A stretch of 64,000 bases of DNA from Actinomyces sp. 432 (GCF_009930875.1 NZ_CP025249.1:124001-188000), one strand, 5' to 3'. Shown: positions 48,015 to 57,568, numbered from the stretch's first letter. The notes: generated by a model from the letters alone, not told the origin. A program made the numbers and translations.

Positions 48015-50441
48015 ATGGCTACCCCCTTTGATGAGACGAAGATCCCCGCTGTGGACTTCGACGTCGACTCGCTGAGCACTGCGGCGACGAACCTGAAGAC
48101 GAAGGCAGGTGACCTGCGTACCTCCGGCTCGGACATCAAGACCAAGTGGGCGGGCATCCAGAACGTGTACAAGGCACCCGAGCAGGAGACCTTGTATGCC
48201 GCCATGGATCCGGTGGCGACGGACACCGACACGCTGGCCTCCGCCCTGGAGAGCATGGCCGGATATCTGTCCACCTTTGCGGAGTCGATGTCCGGCATCA
48301 AGTCGCGGGCACAGACCTTGAAAGCGGCTGCGGCCGCCTTCAAGGCGAAGATCAAGGACAACCCGGAGTGGGACCATGATCAGGACCTGGTAGATGAGAA
48401 CAACGGCCTGGTCATCACTGCCAACGGCATCCAGGTGGACATGTGGGATGCTGAACGGACCTGCGCCAACAACATCCGCGCCCTGGACGGCCTGGAGGGC
48501 TATCACGCCAACCCCACGGGTGACGACGACGAGCTCGGCTACGGCTACTCGGAGATCCCCGATGACGCCGAGGGCCAGGCTTGGGGCAGCCCGGTGGACC
48601 GGCAGGACGCCTGCCCGAAGAAGGCTGCGGTGTCCACCAAGCGTTTCCTGTGGGACGGGCTTGTGTGTGAGGGCCTGGGCGGCATGGTCAACGGCGTGCT
48701 GAATCTGGGCGGGGCTGAGTTCGAGGGCAGTGACGGCTTCACCCACGACGGCGAGCGTTTTGCCGCCACATGGCGGGGCATGAGCATGCTGCTCGGCTTC
48801 ACCTGGAATGAGGACGGCAGTTATGCGGGCTGGCATCCCTCGCCTACGGCAACGGGCGCTTGGAAGGAGACTGCAAAAGGCTTCGTCTGCTGGGACGTGT
48901 GGGAGGATGACCCGGCCCGCGCAGCGGGCGGATTAGTGTTCAATGTCCTCTCCCTCGCACTTCCAGGTGCAGGCATCGCCACCAAGGTCACCTCCGGCGC
49001 CTCGAAGACAGGTAGGGCCGCGCGCTGGGCTGCTGTGGTGGGCAAGGTGCTGAACTACCTGGACCCGCTTGGCATAGTGGTGGACATTACGTTGGGCAAG
49101 GGCTTCAAGGTTGTTCTGGGCAAAGTTGATCTGGACTTTACTGATCTTGACCTGCCTGGCCGCAGGGGTAGGGCGGACGGCGCCACCGACGCCAGTGTCG
49201 ACGTCGACGCTCGCACCGATCTGCCTGACACGGGTGTAGATGTTGACGGTGGAGTGCGGAGCTCACGTACCCACGGTGATGGGAGTAATCAGACTCCGGA
49301 TCTGGACGGGATTGATCTGGGCCGCAGCGACGTGGATGCGCCCGGCACGCGGCGTACCCCGGACATGGACGCCGCTCCTGATGCGCCCGATGCTCCGCAT
49401 GCACGCGGTGGTGATGGGGGCGACGTGCCGGAGGGCGGCCGTAGGCCGGATGCCGATGCGACGCCCGACGGTGGCAGGGGTCCTGATGGGGATGTGAATC
49501 CGGACGGGCGCACCCCCGATGCGGATGCGCCTGATGGGGTGCGTCGGACGCATGACGGTGATGCGGCTTCTGATGGCGGCCGCACGCCGGACGGGGATGG
49601 GGCCGCGTCGGATGGGGAGCGCTCGCCGGAGGTCAAGGACTCGCCCGACACCGAGCAGCGCACGCCGGACTATGACCCGGATAAGGATGCGTTCAACCGG
49701 GAGCATCGTCCCAGCACGGAGCAGACGGTAAAGGTTGATGCCGACAGTCCGCTGGTGCCTAAGCCGACTAAGCCCTTTGCCAAGGGTGTGGACTTGGAGC
49801 CGAACACCTGCTACGAGGTAGAGGGACGCGGAAAGTACTACACCAACGACGCCGGTGAGATTGTGCATGTGGAGGCGGACTCGGCGGTGCAGCGGCAGAC
49901 GTGGATGGGTCGGACGTCCACGACGATGAATCCGGATTTGAAGGATCCGTTGCCGAATGCGACGTATACGGTGGATGGGAAGTTCCACTATACGACTGAT
50001 GATTGGGGTCGTACGGTGCGTCTTCAGGTGGATCGTCTGGATGTGGTTGATGCTGATGCGACGTATGAGTCGAGGGCGGTGCAGCGGCGGATAGGCCATT
50101 ATGGTGATGGTCTGGGTGGTGGCTTCCAGGGTGGTCACCTTGGTGGTAAGCGGTTCGGTGCGCCGCCGGAGGACATTAACGTGGTGCCGATGAAAGAGTC
50201 GGTGAACGGTAATCATCCGGGTAGCTTCTATGAGTTGGAGCAGAGGATCGCTGACAACCCGGGCAACTACCGGAACATCGACATCCGTATCGAGTACGAC
50301 GGACCGCCCGCAAACGCCGACTCAGTGACCAGGCTGGGGGACGTGAACCCGGTAGACAGAGTACCGACGAAGTTTGCGGTTGAGTGGCTCGATGGGAATG
50401 GGATGTTGCAGTCAAAGGAGTTCGGAAACGCTAATTCGTAG
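48015..50441 (+). CDS. Type VII-secreted polymorphic toxin with nuclease tail
   Basis: An 808-residue multi-domain toxin. Residues ~15-120 are a WXG100/LXG-like helical head with WAG (45-47) and YAAMD (61-65, a YxxxD signal). A middle region (~150-390) includes a hydrophobic stretch (AAGGLVFNVLSLALPGAGIA). Residues ~410-560 are an Asp/Pro/Gly-rich low-complexity linker. Residues ~680-808 form a DNA/RNA non-specific endonuclease domain: GDGLGGGFQGGHLGGKRFG with the catalytic His, then EDINVVPMKESVNGNHPGSFYELE with the metal-binding Asn. The C-terminal part is lower in GC and richer in NNT codons than the head, as expected of exchangeable toxin tips. The YezG-like immunity gene follows 34 bp later. 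Confidence 0.87.
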   Translation: MATPFDETKIPAVDFDVDSLSTAATNLKTKAGDLRTSGSDIKTKWAGIQNVYKAPEQETLYAAMDPVATDTDTLASALESMAGYLSTFAESMSGIKSRAQTLKAAAAAFKAKIKDNPEWDHDQDLVDENNGLVITANGIQVDMWDAERTCANNIRALDGLEGYHANPTGDDDELGYGYSEIPDDAEGQAWGSPVDRQDACPKKAAVSTKRFLWDGLVCEGLGGMVNGVLNLGGAEFEGSDGFTHDGERFAATWRGMSMLLGFTWNEDGSYAGWHPSPTATGAWKETAKGFVCWDVWEDDPARAAGGLVFNVLSLALPGAGIATKVTSGASKTGRAARWAAVVGKVLNYLDPLGIVVDITLGKGFKVVLGKVDLDFTDLDLPGRRGRADGATDASVDVDARTDLPDTGVDVDGGVRSSRTHGDGSNQTPDLDGIDLGRSDVDAPGTRRTPDMDAAPDAPDAPHARGGDGGDVPEGGRRPDADATPDGGRGPDGDVNPDGRTPDADAPDGVRRTHDGDAASDGGRTPDGDGAASDGERSPEVKDSPDTEQRTPDYDPDKDAFNREHRPSTEQTVKVDADSPLVPKPTKPFAKGVDLEPNTCYEVEGRGKYYTNDAGEIVHVEADSAVQRQTWMGRTSTTMNPDLKDPLPNATYTVDGKFHYTTDDWGRTVRLQVDRLDVVDADATYESRAVQRRIGHYGDGLGGGFQGGHLGGKRFGAPPEDINVVPMKESVNGNHPGSFYELEQRIADNPGNYRNIDIRIEYDGPPANADSVTRLGDVNPVDRVPTKFAVEWLDGNGMLQSKEFGNANS

Positions 50442-50475
50442 CCACGTGAGTTAGGCGTAGAGAAAGGTTGAGGGC

Positions 50476-50973
50476 ATGAAGAAAGTCGATCCGGATGAAC
50501 TCTTTAAGCGCGTTGAACTTGAGTTCCGAGCTTGGCTCGACGAGACTGGCGCGAACAATGCGAGTATTGAGACTAACGGGATTGGTCTCACGCAATCCAA
50601 AGTTGCTTGGCTTGTTCGCGACGGTGCCAAAGAGTCGGCGAGGATTCCTTGGGAGTTAAGCTCGCCGCAGGGCGATCTTCGCCGCGCTCAGGTTGTTCCT
50701 GGTCGTGGGGCGTGGACGTGGTGTCACTTGTGGATGGATGCGTCTGATGGGGTGTTGCATCAGGAGTGTGATTGGATGCGTGAGCCGGATTTTGGTTCGG
50801 TGCCTGCGGGTGCGGGTGAGTACGCGATTGAGCTGGACATCTATCCGCGTGATCCTGAGTATATTCCGGAGTGGCTGGCTGAGCGTGCTGCGGCGTATGA
50901 GAAGCGCAAGGCGCGTAATGCTCGTCGTCGTGAGGCGCGTCGTCGTAAGCGTGAGCAGGAGCGCGGCGAGTGA
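50476..50973 (+). CDS. YezG-like immunity protein for the nuclease toxin
   Basis: A 165-residue acidic/basic protein immediately downstream of the toxin. GRGAWTWCHLWMDASDGVLHQECDWMREPDF and YAIELDIYPRDPEYIPEWL match the YezG-type immunity pattern (W-T...D...Y/L...D-x-E-P-x-F...PRD...IP.WL). A highly basic tail (KRKARNARRREARRRKRE) follows. AGAAAGG precedes ATG 50476. Like the toxin tip, it has reduced GC. It should bind and neutralise the nuclease in the producing cell; this is inferred from position and family. Confidence 0.78.
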   Translation: MKKVDPDELFKRVELEFRAWLDETGANNASIETNGIGLTQSKVAWLVRDGAKESARIPWELSSPQGDLRRAQVVPGRGAWTWCHLWMDASDGVLHQECDWMREPDFGSVPAGAGEYAIELDIYPRDPEYIPEWLAERAAAYEKRKARNARRREARRRKREQERGE

Positions 50974-51519
50974 GCTGAAGCGGCGGCGGAATCCTGGTGT
51001 GTCCAAATCCATGACAAACACGCTCGGGGGCGTTGACTTCCTGGGAGGAAACGTTGGAATCATGCGGACGCCGGATTGGCTTCGGTGGGTGTAGACGGTG
51101 TTTGTCATAGATTGTGACAGGCTCCAGGCGCACACGCCTCCACGGCCACCCACCCTAGGACGGTAAGTCTCGTTGGAGGTGACGGGGGCCAACGCGACCG
51201 CGGACCCGATTTGGTGTCCGGATTCGGGACAAGCGGCGGTGCCGGCCTCGGCCGGCGGCAGCAGAACCGCAGAACCGCGTGATTTCAACTACTTCTGCGC
51301 AGGGGCCAGGTGGCAGGTGTCTAGGTGTCCCGGAGTCGTTTGTCCGGGTCCCGGACACAAGCTCGGCCCGGAGCGGCTGGAACGCAGCTTGGAAATCGTT
51401 TCGGACGATCGTGACGCATGTGACCCCGCTCTGGGATGCGGTGCGTCTTCGTTCGCGGTAGTGTCGTTTTGGTAAACGCCGATGCCAGTTTGACCCGAGC
51501 AGAGTAGAGGCAGGAACTC
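50974..51519. other. Gap between immunity genes with a long-range inverted repeat
   Basis: About 545 bp with no convincing gene. ATGACAAACAC at 51013-51023 recurs inverted as GTGTTTGTCAT at 51098-51108. The arrangement could mark the ends of a lost cassette. Base composition returns to high GC after about 51120. Confidence 0.45.
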
Positions 51520-51945
51520 ATGACCGAGTGGTCCTTCGAAGCACAGATGCAGGCCGTCGAGGCGCTGTCTGACGCCTGCGCACGCTGGATGCGCTCCGCC
51601 CACGTGGAGGAGATGTCCATCGAGGTCCAGGCCGTGGGCACCCGCGCCGGCGTGCGCAGCCGTGCGCTGCGCTCCTCCGGGCTAATGCGCCGCGGCGGTT
51701 GGGAGGACAACATCGTGCCACGGGAGGTCGTCGAGCCCGCCGTCAAGGTGCGCATCGCCATGGCCCGGCCCGGCGGCGGAGCCTGGACCAGGGGCGTGTT
51801 CACCATGAACAAGCAGGACTACCAGCTGATCTCCGACTTCGACTACGACCACGAACCCGTCCTCAACCCGCCCTACACCCCCGAGGATGTCGCCCAAGAG
51901 CTTCAGCTCTTCCCCGCGACCCCAAAGCGACCCCGGAATGGATGA
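51520..51945 (+). CDS. Orphan YezG-like immunity protein
   Basis: A 141-residue paralogue in pattern of the preceding immunity protein: GGGAWTRGVFTMNKQDYQLISDFDYDHEPVLNPPYTPEDVAQELQLFP aligns with its GRGAWTWCHLW...EPDFG...YAIELDIYP. The N-terminal helix is MTEWSFEAQMQAVEAL. No toxin gene precedes it, so it may protect against a related toxin from other strains. GC is high, unlike the toxin-linked copy, suggesting longer residence. It overlaps the next gene by 8 bp. Confidence 0.72.
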   Translation: MTEWSFEAQMQAVEALSDACARWMRSAHVEEMSIEVQAVGTRAGVRSRALRSSGLMRRGGWEDNIVPREVVEPAVKVRIAMARPGGGAWTRGVFTMNKQDYQLISDFDYDHEPVLNPPYTPEDVAQELQLFPATPKRPRNG

Positions 51946-52540
51946 AGCAGAGCCGGTGAGCAGCCCCTACCCTGACTATCCCGTCTCGCCACAGTTTCCC
52001 CAGCAGCGGGCCTCGGTGCCGCCCACACAGGCTCAGCCCGTACCCGGCGGCCCATACCCAGCGAACCAGGTGCCGTACCCGGTCCCGCCCGGGACACCGC
52101 AGCAGGTGCCGCCCCCGCCCTATGGCGGGCCGTACCACCCGCAGGCGCGGCCCCGGCCAACGGCCGCAATCGCTTGGTTCATGGGGCTATTCGTATTCGG
52201 CTTCTATCCCGGCGTCGGAGCGATCATAACGTCGGTCATTATGATCGCCGTTGGCTTGAACTGCCGTAAGGATCCCGAACCTGTGCGGACGAATGGCACG
52301 GCCGCCGCGAGCTGGGGAATCAACTATCTACTGGCTACCATCGTGTTCCTCGGTAGCTTCCTTGTGTACTTGTTCGCCTTCATGCCTGATGACGGTTCAG
52401 ACGACTTCCTACCGTGGGGGCTGCCGGTTCTGGCCTGGCTGCTCATCTCCCTGATCCACGTGATCATCTGCATCGCCTTCGGCGTCCGGGCGAGCCGCGG
52501 CAAGGTCGTGCCGTTCCGCGGCATCCCCTTCATCAAGTAG
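51938..52540 (+). CDS. Proline-rich N-terminus membrane protein
   Basis: A 200-residue protein. Residues 1-75 are Pro/Gln/Tyr-rich (PQFPQQRASVPPTQAQPVPG and similar). Three hydrophobic segments follow (residues ~78-102, 117-143, 160-185). This is the layout of DUF4190/DUF4870-like proteins with a Pro-rich tail. ATG 51938 overlaps the orphan immunity stop by 8 bp; translation is probably coupled. It converges with eccC. Function is unknown. Confidence 0.65.
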   Translation: MDEAEPVSSPYPDYPVSPQFPQQRASVPPTQAQPVPGGPYPANQVPYPVPPGTPQQVPPPPYGGPYHPQARPRPTAAIAWFMGLFVFGFYPGVGAIITSVIMIAVGLNCRKDPEPVRTNGTAAASWGINYLLATIVFLGSFLVYLFAFMPDDGSDDFLPWGLPVLAWLLISLIHVIICIAFGVRASRGKVVPFRGIPFIK

Positions 52541-52572
52541 CCGGGCACCCCGGCCTCGGGTCGGCATGAAGC

Positions 52573-55500
52573 TCACTCGCCGGTCGGCGTGAAGTCGCCG
52601 ACCTGAACCAGGCGCGGCTTGCGTCCCCGACGCACCCACCAGCCGCGCCCGGGCCGCAGATGCTCCGCCCGCACACCGCCGATAAGCGCGCCCTCGCCGC
52701 GGTCACCGTCCATGATCAGGCCGGTCGCCCCGGTGTCCCGCAGCGCCTGCAGCAGCTGGTCGTACAAGGCCCGCGAGGCACCGGCCACCGGCCGGGCCAG
52801 CACCACATTCAGGCGCAGATCCCGCGCCGAGGACAAGAACGGGATGACCGGCCCCAGTGGCCCGTTGCCGCCTGAGGACAGGATGTCATAGTCGTCCACC
52901 ACCAGCACGATCCGCGGCCCTTCCACCGCCTCACCCGCCGCCAGGGCATCGGAGCGGCGCTGCAGCTCCTGCGCGATCGACGCCGACAGCCCGCCGGCCA
53001 GCGCCGTCGACGTCGCGTGCCCACCCAGGAACGCCTCCGGGCAGGCCCCGGCCGTCGTCCGCCGCACGTCATAGACGCCCACCACCAGCTCATCGGGCGT
53101 GTGCCGCTCCACCAGCGACTCGATCACGCCGCGCAACACAGTGCTCTTGCCGCAGCCCGGATCGCCCAACACCAGTAGATGCGGGTCACGCCCTCCAAGG
53201 TCCAAATTGATCGGCGTCATCGTGTCCTGGAACAGTCCCAGCGGCAGTAGCTCCGGTTCCTGCTCACCGTCGGGCAAGTCCGCCGGGTCAATACTCTCCG
53301 GCAGCATGCGCACGGGTGCCGGCAGCGGCCCCGACCACGCATCGCCGATCTGCTCCGCCAGCGCCTGCAGGGCCGCACCGACGCCGTCCGACAGGTCGGC
53401 ATCCTCGACCACCGGCAGCGCCACCTGGGCGAACAGCCTGTCCGTGCGCAGCACCCGGCCCGGCGTATCCGCCCGCAGTGTGGCCGAGAGCTTGCGCGCC
53501 ACCAGCGAATCCGCCGGATCGTTCAGCCGCAGCTCCAGGCGGGTGCCCACCAGCGACTGCTGCGACATGCGCAGGTCGTTCCCGCGCGACAGCGTCATCA
53601 CCGCATGCACCCCCAAACCACCGCCACGCCGCAGCACCTCATCCAGCGGGTCCTCCAGCTCCGGGAAGTCCGAGCGCAGCAGCCCCAGACCGTCCACCAG
53701 CAGCACCACGTCCGCGCTGGCCAGCTCGGGCAACTCGCCCGCGGCGTGCCGGGCGCGCAGCACCTCCAGGGAGTCGATGTGACGGGCGGCCAGAACCCGC
53801 TCGCGCTGGTCCAGCATCGCCACCACCTCCTCCAGTACGCGGCGCATGCGCTCCCGGTCCCCGCGCGTGGCCACCCCGCCCACATTCGGCAGCGCCGCCA
53901 GCCGCGACAACCCGCCTCCGGTGGCATCCACCCCGTAGAAGGCGAGCCGATCCGGGGCATGGGTCAGTGCTGCCGCCGTGGCGAGCGTCCACAGGAACGT
54001 GGTGCGGCCGCTCTGCGGCGCCCCAACCACGGCCACGTGCCCGCCGCCCACAGTCAGGTCCGCCAGCCACGGCTGCTGGCGCTGGCGGGCGGGATCATCC
54101 ACCAGCCCCACCGGCACCCTGGGTCCGGGACCTAGAGGGGCGGGCGCCCGCAACCCGACGGCGTCGCGCCGCAAAGGTCCGCCAAGCACGCTCGTCAGCG
54201 GCAGACGGGCAGGCAGCGGCTGCAGCCATACCGGCGCCATGGGCTCAGCGGTCCGGCTCAGCTGAGCCACCACGGCATCCACCACCGTCTGCCGTGTGGT
54301 GTGCCCCTCCGGGACGACGGCCTGCGCCGCCGTCGGCTCCTCGGCCTCCAGGCCGTTGTACACCGGCAGCAGCAGCGGCACCTGCTCCTCACGGTCGGCA
54401 GGGGCGGGCTCGGCCTCCACCTCCTCCACCGGGCCGGAGACGTAGCCGGCCCGGAAGCGCGTGAACACGCTAGTGTCCACCTTCAAGTACCCGTACCCGG
54501 GGGAGGCGGGCAGGTGGAATGCATCCGGCACCCCAATCACCGTGGAGGACTCCCCCTCGGTGAAGGTACGTAGGCAGATCCGGTAGGACAGGTAGGTGTC
54601 CAGACCCCGCAGCTTGCCGCCCTCAATACGCTGGCTTGACAGCAGCAGATGCACGCCTATGGACCGGCCGATGCGCCCAATCGTCAGCAGCAGGTCCACG
54701 AAGTCAGGATTCGCCGTCAGCAGCTCCCCGAACTCGTCGATGATGACGAACAGGTGCGGCATGGGCGCCATCTCCGGATGCTCCTCGCGCAGCCGCCGAT
54801 AGTGGGCGATATCGGGGGAGGAGCCAGCATCCCGCAGCTGCTTCTGCCGACGCACCACCTCACCGGCGATCGAGGCGCGCGCCCGCTCGATGAGCCCGGC
54901 GTCGTCGGCCAGGTTATCCATCAGCCCCACCACGTGCGGCAGGGAGGCGAAGGGCGCGAAGGCGGCGCCACCCTTGTAGTCAACCAAGATCATCGACAGG
55001 TCCTCCGGGCCGTGGCCGACGGCGAGCGCAGTCACCAGGGTGCGCAGCAGCTCGGACTTGCCAGAACCGGTCGCGCCCACGCACAGCCCGTGCGGCCCGA
55101 CCCCCAGCTGGGCCGACTCCTTCAGGTCCAGCAGCACCAGTTCATGGTTGTCATCGGTTCCCAGCGGCACCCGCAGGAAGTCACGGGCCGAGCGGGGCCG
55201 CCAGGCCGCGGGCACATCAATGCGCCTGGGATCGTCCACTCCCAGCAGGTCAGCCAGCGAGGTGGCGGAGGTGTCTTCCACTTCCCGCTCGGCGGCCGCC
55301 CCCAGCGACAGCGGCGCCAGCGCCCGGCACACGCCCTCAGCGGCCGCCGGGCCCAACTCGTCGGGGGTCACCACGGTGGGCGGGATCGGGGCGGCGTCAT
55401 TATCGATCCTGCCTGAGGCGTCAGTGACCGGCCGCAGGTCCTCCACCAGCACCGTGCCGTCCTCACGCACCGTCAGCCGCAGCGACGGGTCGGAGGGCTC

Positions 55501-56574
55501 ATCCAGACGGTCGGTGACCAGGTGAAGGACGGTCGCCCCCACGTCCTGCGCCCGCAGGGAGGCGTCGGGGATCGCCAGGGACTGGGCCGGCCCCTCGGCG
55601 TCGACGACGGCGAGCAGCCGGGTCCGACGCCGCTGCGCGCCGCCCGTCCCGATTCGCGCCACCTGCGCAGCGGCCTTCGCGGCGGCGGCGATCTCGGGCC
55701 GCAGCACCCGCTCCAGGTCCTGCTGGTCCGCCCCCACTCGACGCATCGCCACCGGACCGTCGAAGGCACCATGAATGCGCAGGTGGGGGAGCCGGGCCAC
55801 GCCCTCCCACACCCGCGCCACGGACTTGTCATAGGCGAGCGCGATGTGCAGGTCCTCCGGGGCGTGATGCACCGCCGCCTGCACCAGCAGGGTGCGGGCC
55901 AGGGCGCGGGTGACCTCCCGGGGACCGATCAGTGACACCTCGCCGGCCGCGTCAAGATCAACGGTGGCGGGCATCGCGTACTGCACCGCGTAGCTGTCCA
56001 CCAAGGTCTGCGCCTCCCGCACCAGCAGGGGATCAGCCTGGGCCACGGCGTCAGAGCGGGGCATGGCTGCGAGCGGATGAGGCAGGTCGGCGGTACCCAG
56101 CCGCAGCCGCAGGAAGTCACTATCGGTGCGACGTCGCTCCCAGCGCCGGTCGGGGGAGATCGCCCAGGAGGCCAGCGCCTGCGGGGCGGGGTGGGCCTGG
56201 TAGGCGTGCTTGCGCAGCTGACCGGCGGCGGCCTCCAGGACGCCCGCGGCGTCCGCGAGCGAGTCGAGGTAGCGCTCGCGGTGCTCACGGCGTTGGCGGG
56301 CCTGCCCGTTACGGCGGGACAAGGTGGCAGCCAGCATGCCGATCATGGTCACGAGCATCACCACCGAGCCGAGGATCGCGAAGATCAGGTTGGACCGCAG
56401 CAGCGTCATCATCAGCATGGATGAGCCGGCCCCGGCCAGGGGCAGCATCATCTGGAACGGGAACCCCTGACCCGCGCCGGTATCGGACAGCTGCGGGGGC
56501 GCGGGCAGCACCATCGGCTCGGGCAGCTCCAGCGGGCGGTGCAGGCGCCCGGGGCGGTGGACGGTGCGGATCAT
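52573..56574 (-). CDS. eccC: Type VII secretion ATPase EccC (fused EccCa/EccCb)
   Basis: A 1,333-residue FtsK/SpoIIIE-type motor that recognises and drives type VII substrates. Two transmembrane helices (~45-85) are followed by a cytoplasmic regulatory part. ATPase 1 has Walker A GATGSGKSELL near residue 498 and Walker B FVIIDEFGELL. ATPase 2 has GAPQSGRTTFL near 848 (Arg for the Walker Lys, so probably weak or inactive). ATPase 3 has GDPGCGKSTVL near 1135 and IVLVVDDYD. It is a single-chain EccC as in many Actinomycetes. It heads the machinery operon; the next gene upstream ends 4 bp inside its start region. Confidence 0.93.
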   Translation of the reverse strand: MIRTVHRPGRLHRPLELPEPMVLPAPPQLSDTGAGQGFPFQMMLPLAGAGSSMLMMTLLRSNLIFAILGSVVMLVTMIGMLAATLSRRNGQARQRREHRERYLDSLADAAGVLEAAAGQLRKHAYQAHPAPQALASWAISPDRRWERRRTDSDFLRLRLGTADLPHPLAAMPRSDAVAQADPLLVREAQTLVDSYAVQYAMPATVDLDAAGEVSLIGPREVTRALARTLLVQAAVHHAPEDLHIALAYDKSVARVWEGVARLPHLRIHGAFDGPVAMRRVGADQQDLERVLRPEIAAAAKAAAQVARIGTGGAQRRRTRLLAVVDAEGPAQSLAIPDASLRAQDVGATVLHLVTDRLDEPSDPSLRLTVREDGTVLVEDLRPVTDASGRIDNDAAPIPPTVVTPDELGPAAAEGVCRALAPLSLGAAAEREVEDTSATSLADLLGVDDPRRIDVPAAWRPRSARDFLRVPLGTDDNHELVLLDLKESAQLGVGPHGLCVGATGSGKSELLRTLVTALAVGHGPEDLSMILVDYKGGAAFAPFASLPHVVGLMDNLADDAGLIERARASIAGEVVRRQKQLRDAGSSPDIAHYRRLREEHPEMAPMPHLFVIIDEFGELLTANPDFVDLLLTIGRIGRSIGVHLLLSSQRIEGGKLRGLDTYLSYRICLRTFTEGESSTVIGVPDAFHLPASPGYGYLKVDTSVFTRFRAGYVSGPVEEVEAEPAPADREEQVPLLLPVYNGLEAEEPTAAQAVVPEGHTTRQTVVDAVVAQLSRTAEPMAPVWLQPLPARLPLTSVLGGPLRRDAVGLRAPAPLGPGPRVPVGLVDDPARQRQQPWLADLTVGGGHVAVVGAPQSGRTTFLWTLATAAALTHAPDRLAFYGVDATGGGLSRLAALPNVGGVATRGDRERMRRVLEEVVAMLDQRERVLAARHIDSLEVLRARHAAGELPELASADVVLLVDGLGLLRSDFPELEDPLDEVLRRGGGLGVHAVMTLSRGNDLRMSQQSLVGTRLELRLNDPADSLVARKLSATLRADTPGRVLRTDRLFAQVALPVVEDADLSDGVGAALQALAEQIGDAWSGPLPAPVRMLPESIDPADLPDGEQEPELLPLGLFQDTMTPINLDLGGRDPHLLVLGDPGCGKSTVLRGVIESLVERHTPDELVVGVYDVRRTTAGACPEAFLGGHATSTALAGGLSASIAQELQRRSDALAAGEAVEGPRIVLVVDDYDILSSGGNGPLGPVIPFLSSARDLRLNVVLARPVAGASRALYDQLLQALRDTGATGLIMDGDRGEGALIGGVRAEHLRPGRGWWVRRGRKPRLVQVGDFTPTGE

Positions 56575-57568
56575 GCCTCACCTCCCGCAGCGGTTCGTGC
56601 AGTGCCTTGCGCAGACCGGGCAGCCGCATCCACTGCGCGCGCGGCCAGTGAGGAGAAGGCGAAGCTGGTAGGACGCCGCAGGGGAGTGGGACCGGGACGC
56701 CCCAGCGCGGTGTCATACGGGACTAGCACCTCGTCGGGGTGCAGGCGTGGGATGAGCGGGTGCCCGGGGGAGGTGGCGACTACTGCGTGCAGCACGACGG
56801 GAGACCGGCGCTCCAGGCCGGGGCAGCGGGGGCCGTGCCGGGTAGACCGTCAGCGGCGTCGGCCTCAGTGCTCATCACACCGGCCGGGCGGTTGGGCAGG
56901 GCATCGTTGAGCACCTTGTTGAGCCTCCCTACGAGTATGCGGCTGCGCTCGACCTCGCGGCGCCGTGCCGGGGACACCAGCACAATCGCGTGGTGAAGCT
57001 GGGCAATCTCCGCCAGCGCGGCGGGGGACAGGAGACCGAACTCGGTCAGGCAGGTATCGAAGAAGTGCCCCAGCTCGCGCCGTGCCCTATGCCACGCCTG
57101 TAGCGGTGCCATGTCCGCCGACGTGGCCCGCAGGCAGGAAGTCAGGCCATCCGGCCCGCAGCCAGCCGCGCCGCGTAGCACCGGCCCGCTCTCCGCTGGA
57201 GGCACCGCGGCGGGCACAGGATCCGCCAGGGGCCAGGAGCGGGAGAAGGGCAGCTGGTCGGCGGCGGAGTCAGGGCCTGGCGATGCGGACAGCAGCAGCG
57301 CCGGCGCCCGCCTGGCGCGGGTCAGCGCCCCGGTCAGCTGCAGGGCCACGGTGGTGGCCCCACATGCAGGCACCAACGGCACCACGGCAATACGGCAGGT
57401 CAGCGGCAGCGGCTGCGTCAGGTCCCGATGTGTCTGCGCAGCGGCGCGGCGCCACGCAGGCGCCCCGGTCAGCACCAGGGCGCACAGGTCAAGTGGGCGG
57501 CGCAGGCGGTCCATAAGGGCGGCGTCTGCGCGGCGCTTTAGCGCGCTCCGCAACTCCGGCGCGGTCAT
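56571..57568 (-). pseudogene. MinD/ParA-like protein of the type VII operon, one frameshift as given
   Basis: A 332-residue (restored) P-loop-fold protein. The nucleotide loop reads PLVPACGATTVALQL, where MinD/ParA proteins have KGGVGKTT; the lysines are missing. VLVSPARRREVERSRILVGRLNKVLND resembles the ParA switch and C-terminal parts. The frame breaks near 56799: after SAGLP, adding one C to the CCC run continues VVLHAVVATSPGHPLIPRLHPDE and ends at 56571. ATG 57568 overlaps the eccD stop (ATGA), and its end overlaps the eccC start, so it is integral to the operon. Nucleotide binding is doubtful. Confidence 0.72.
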
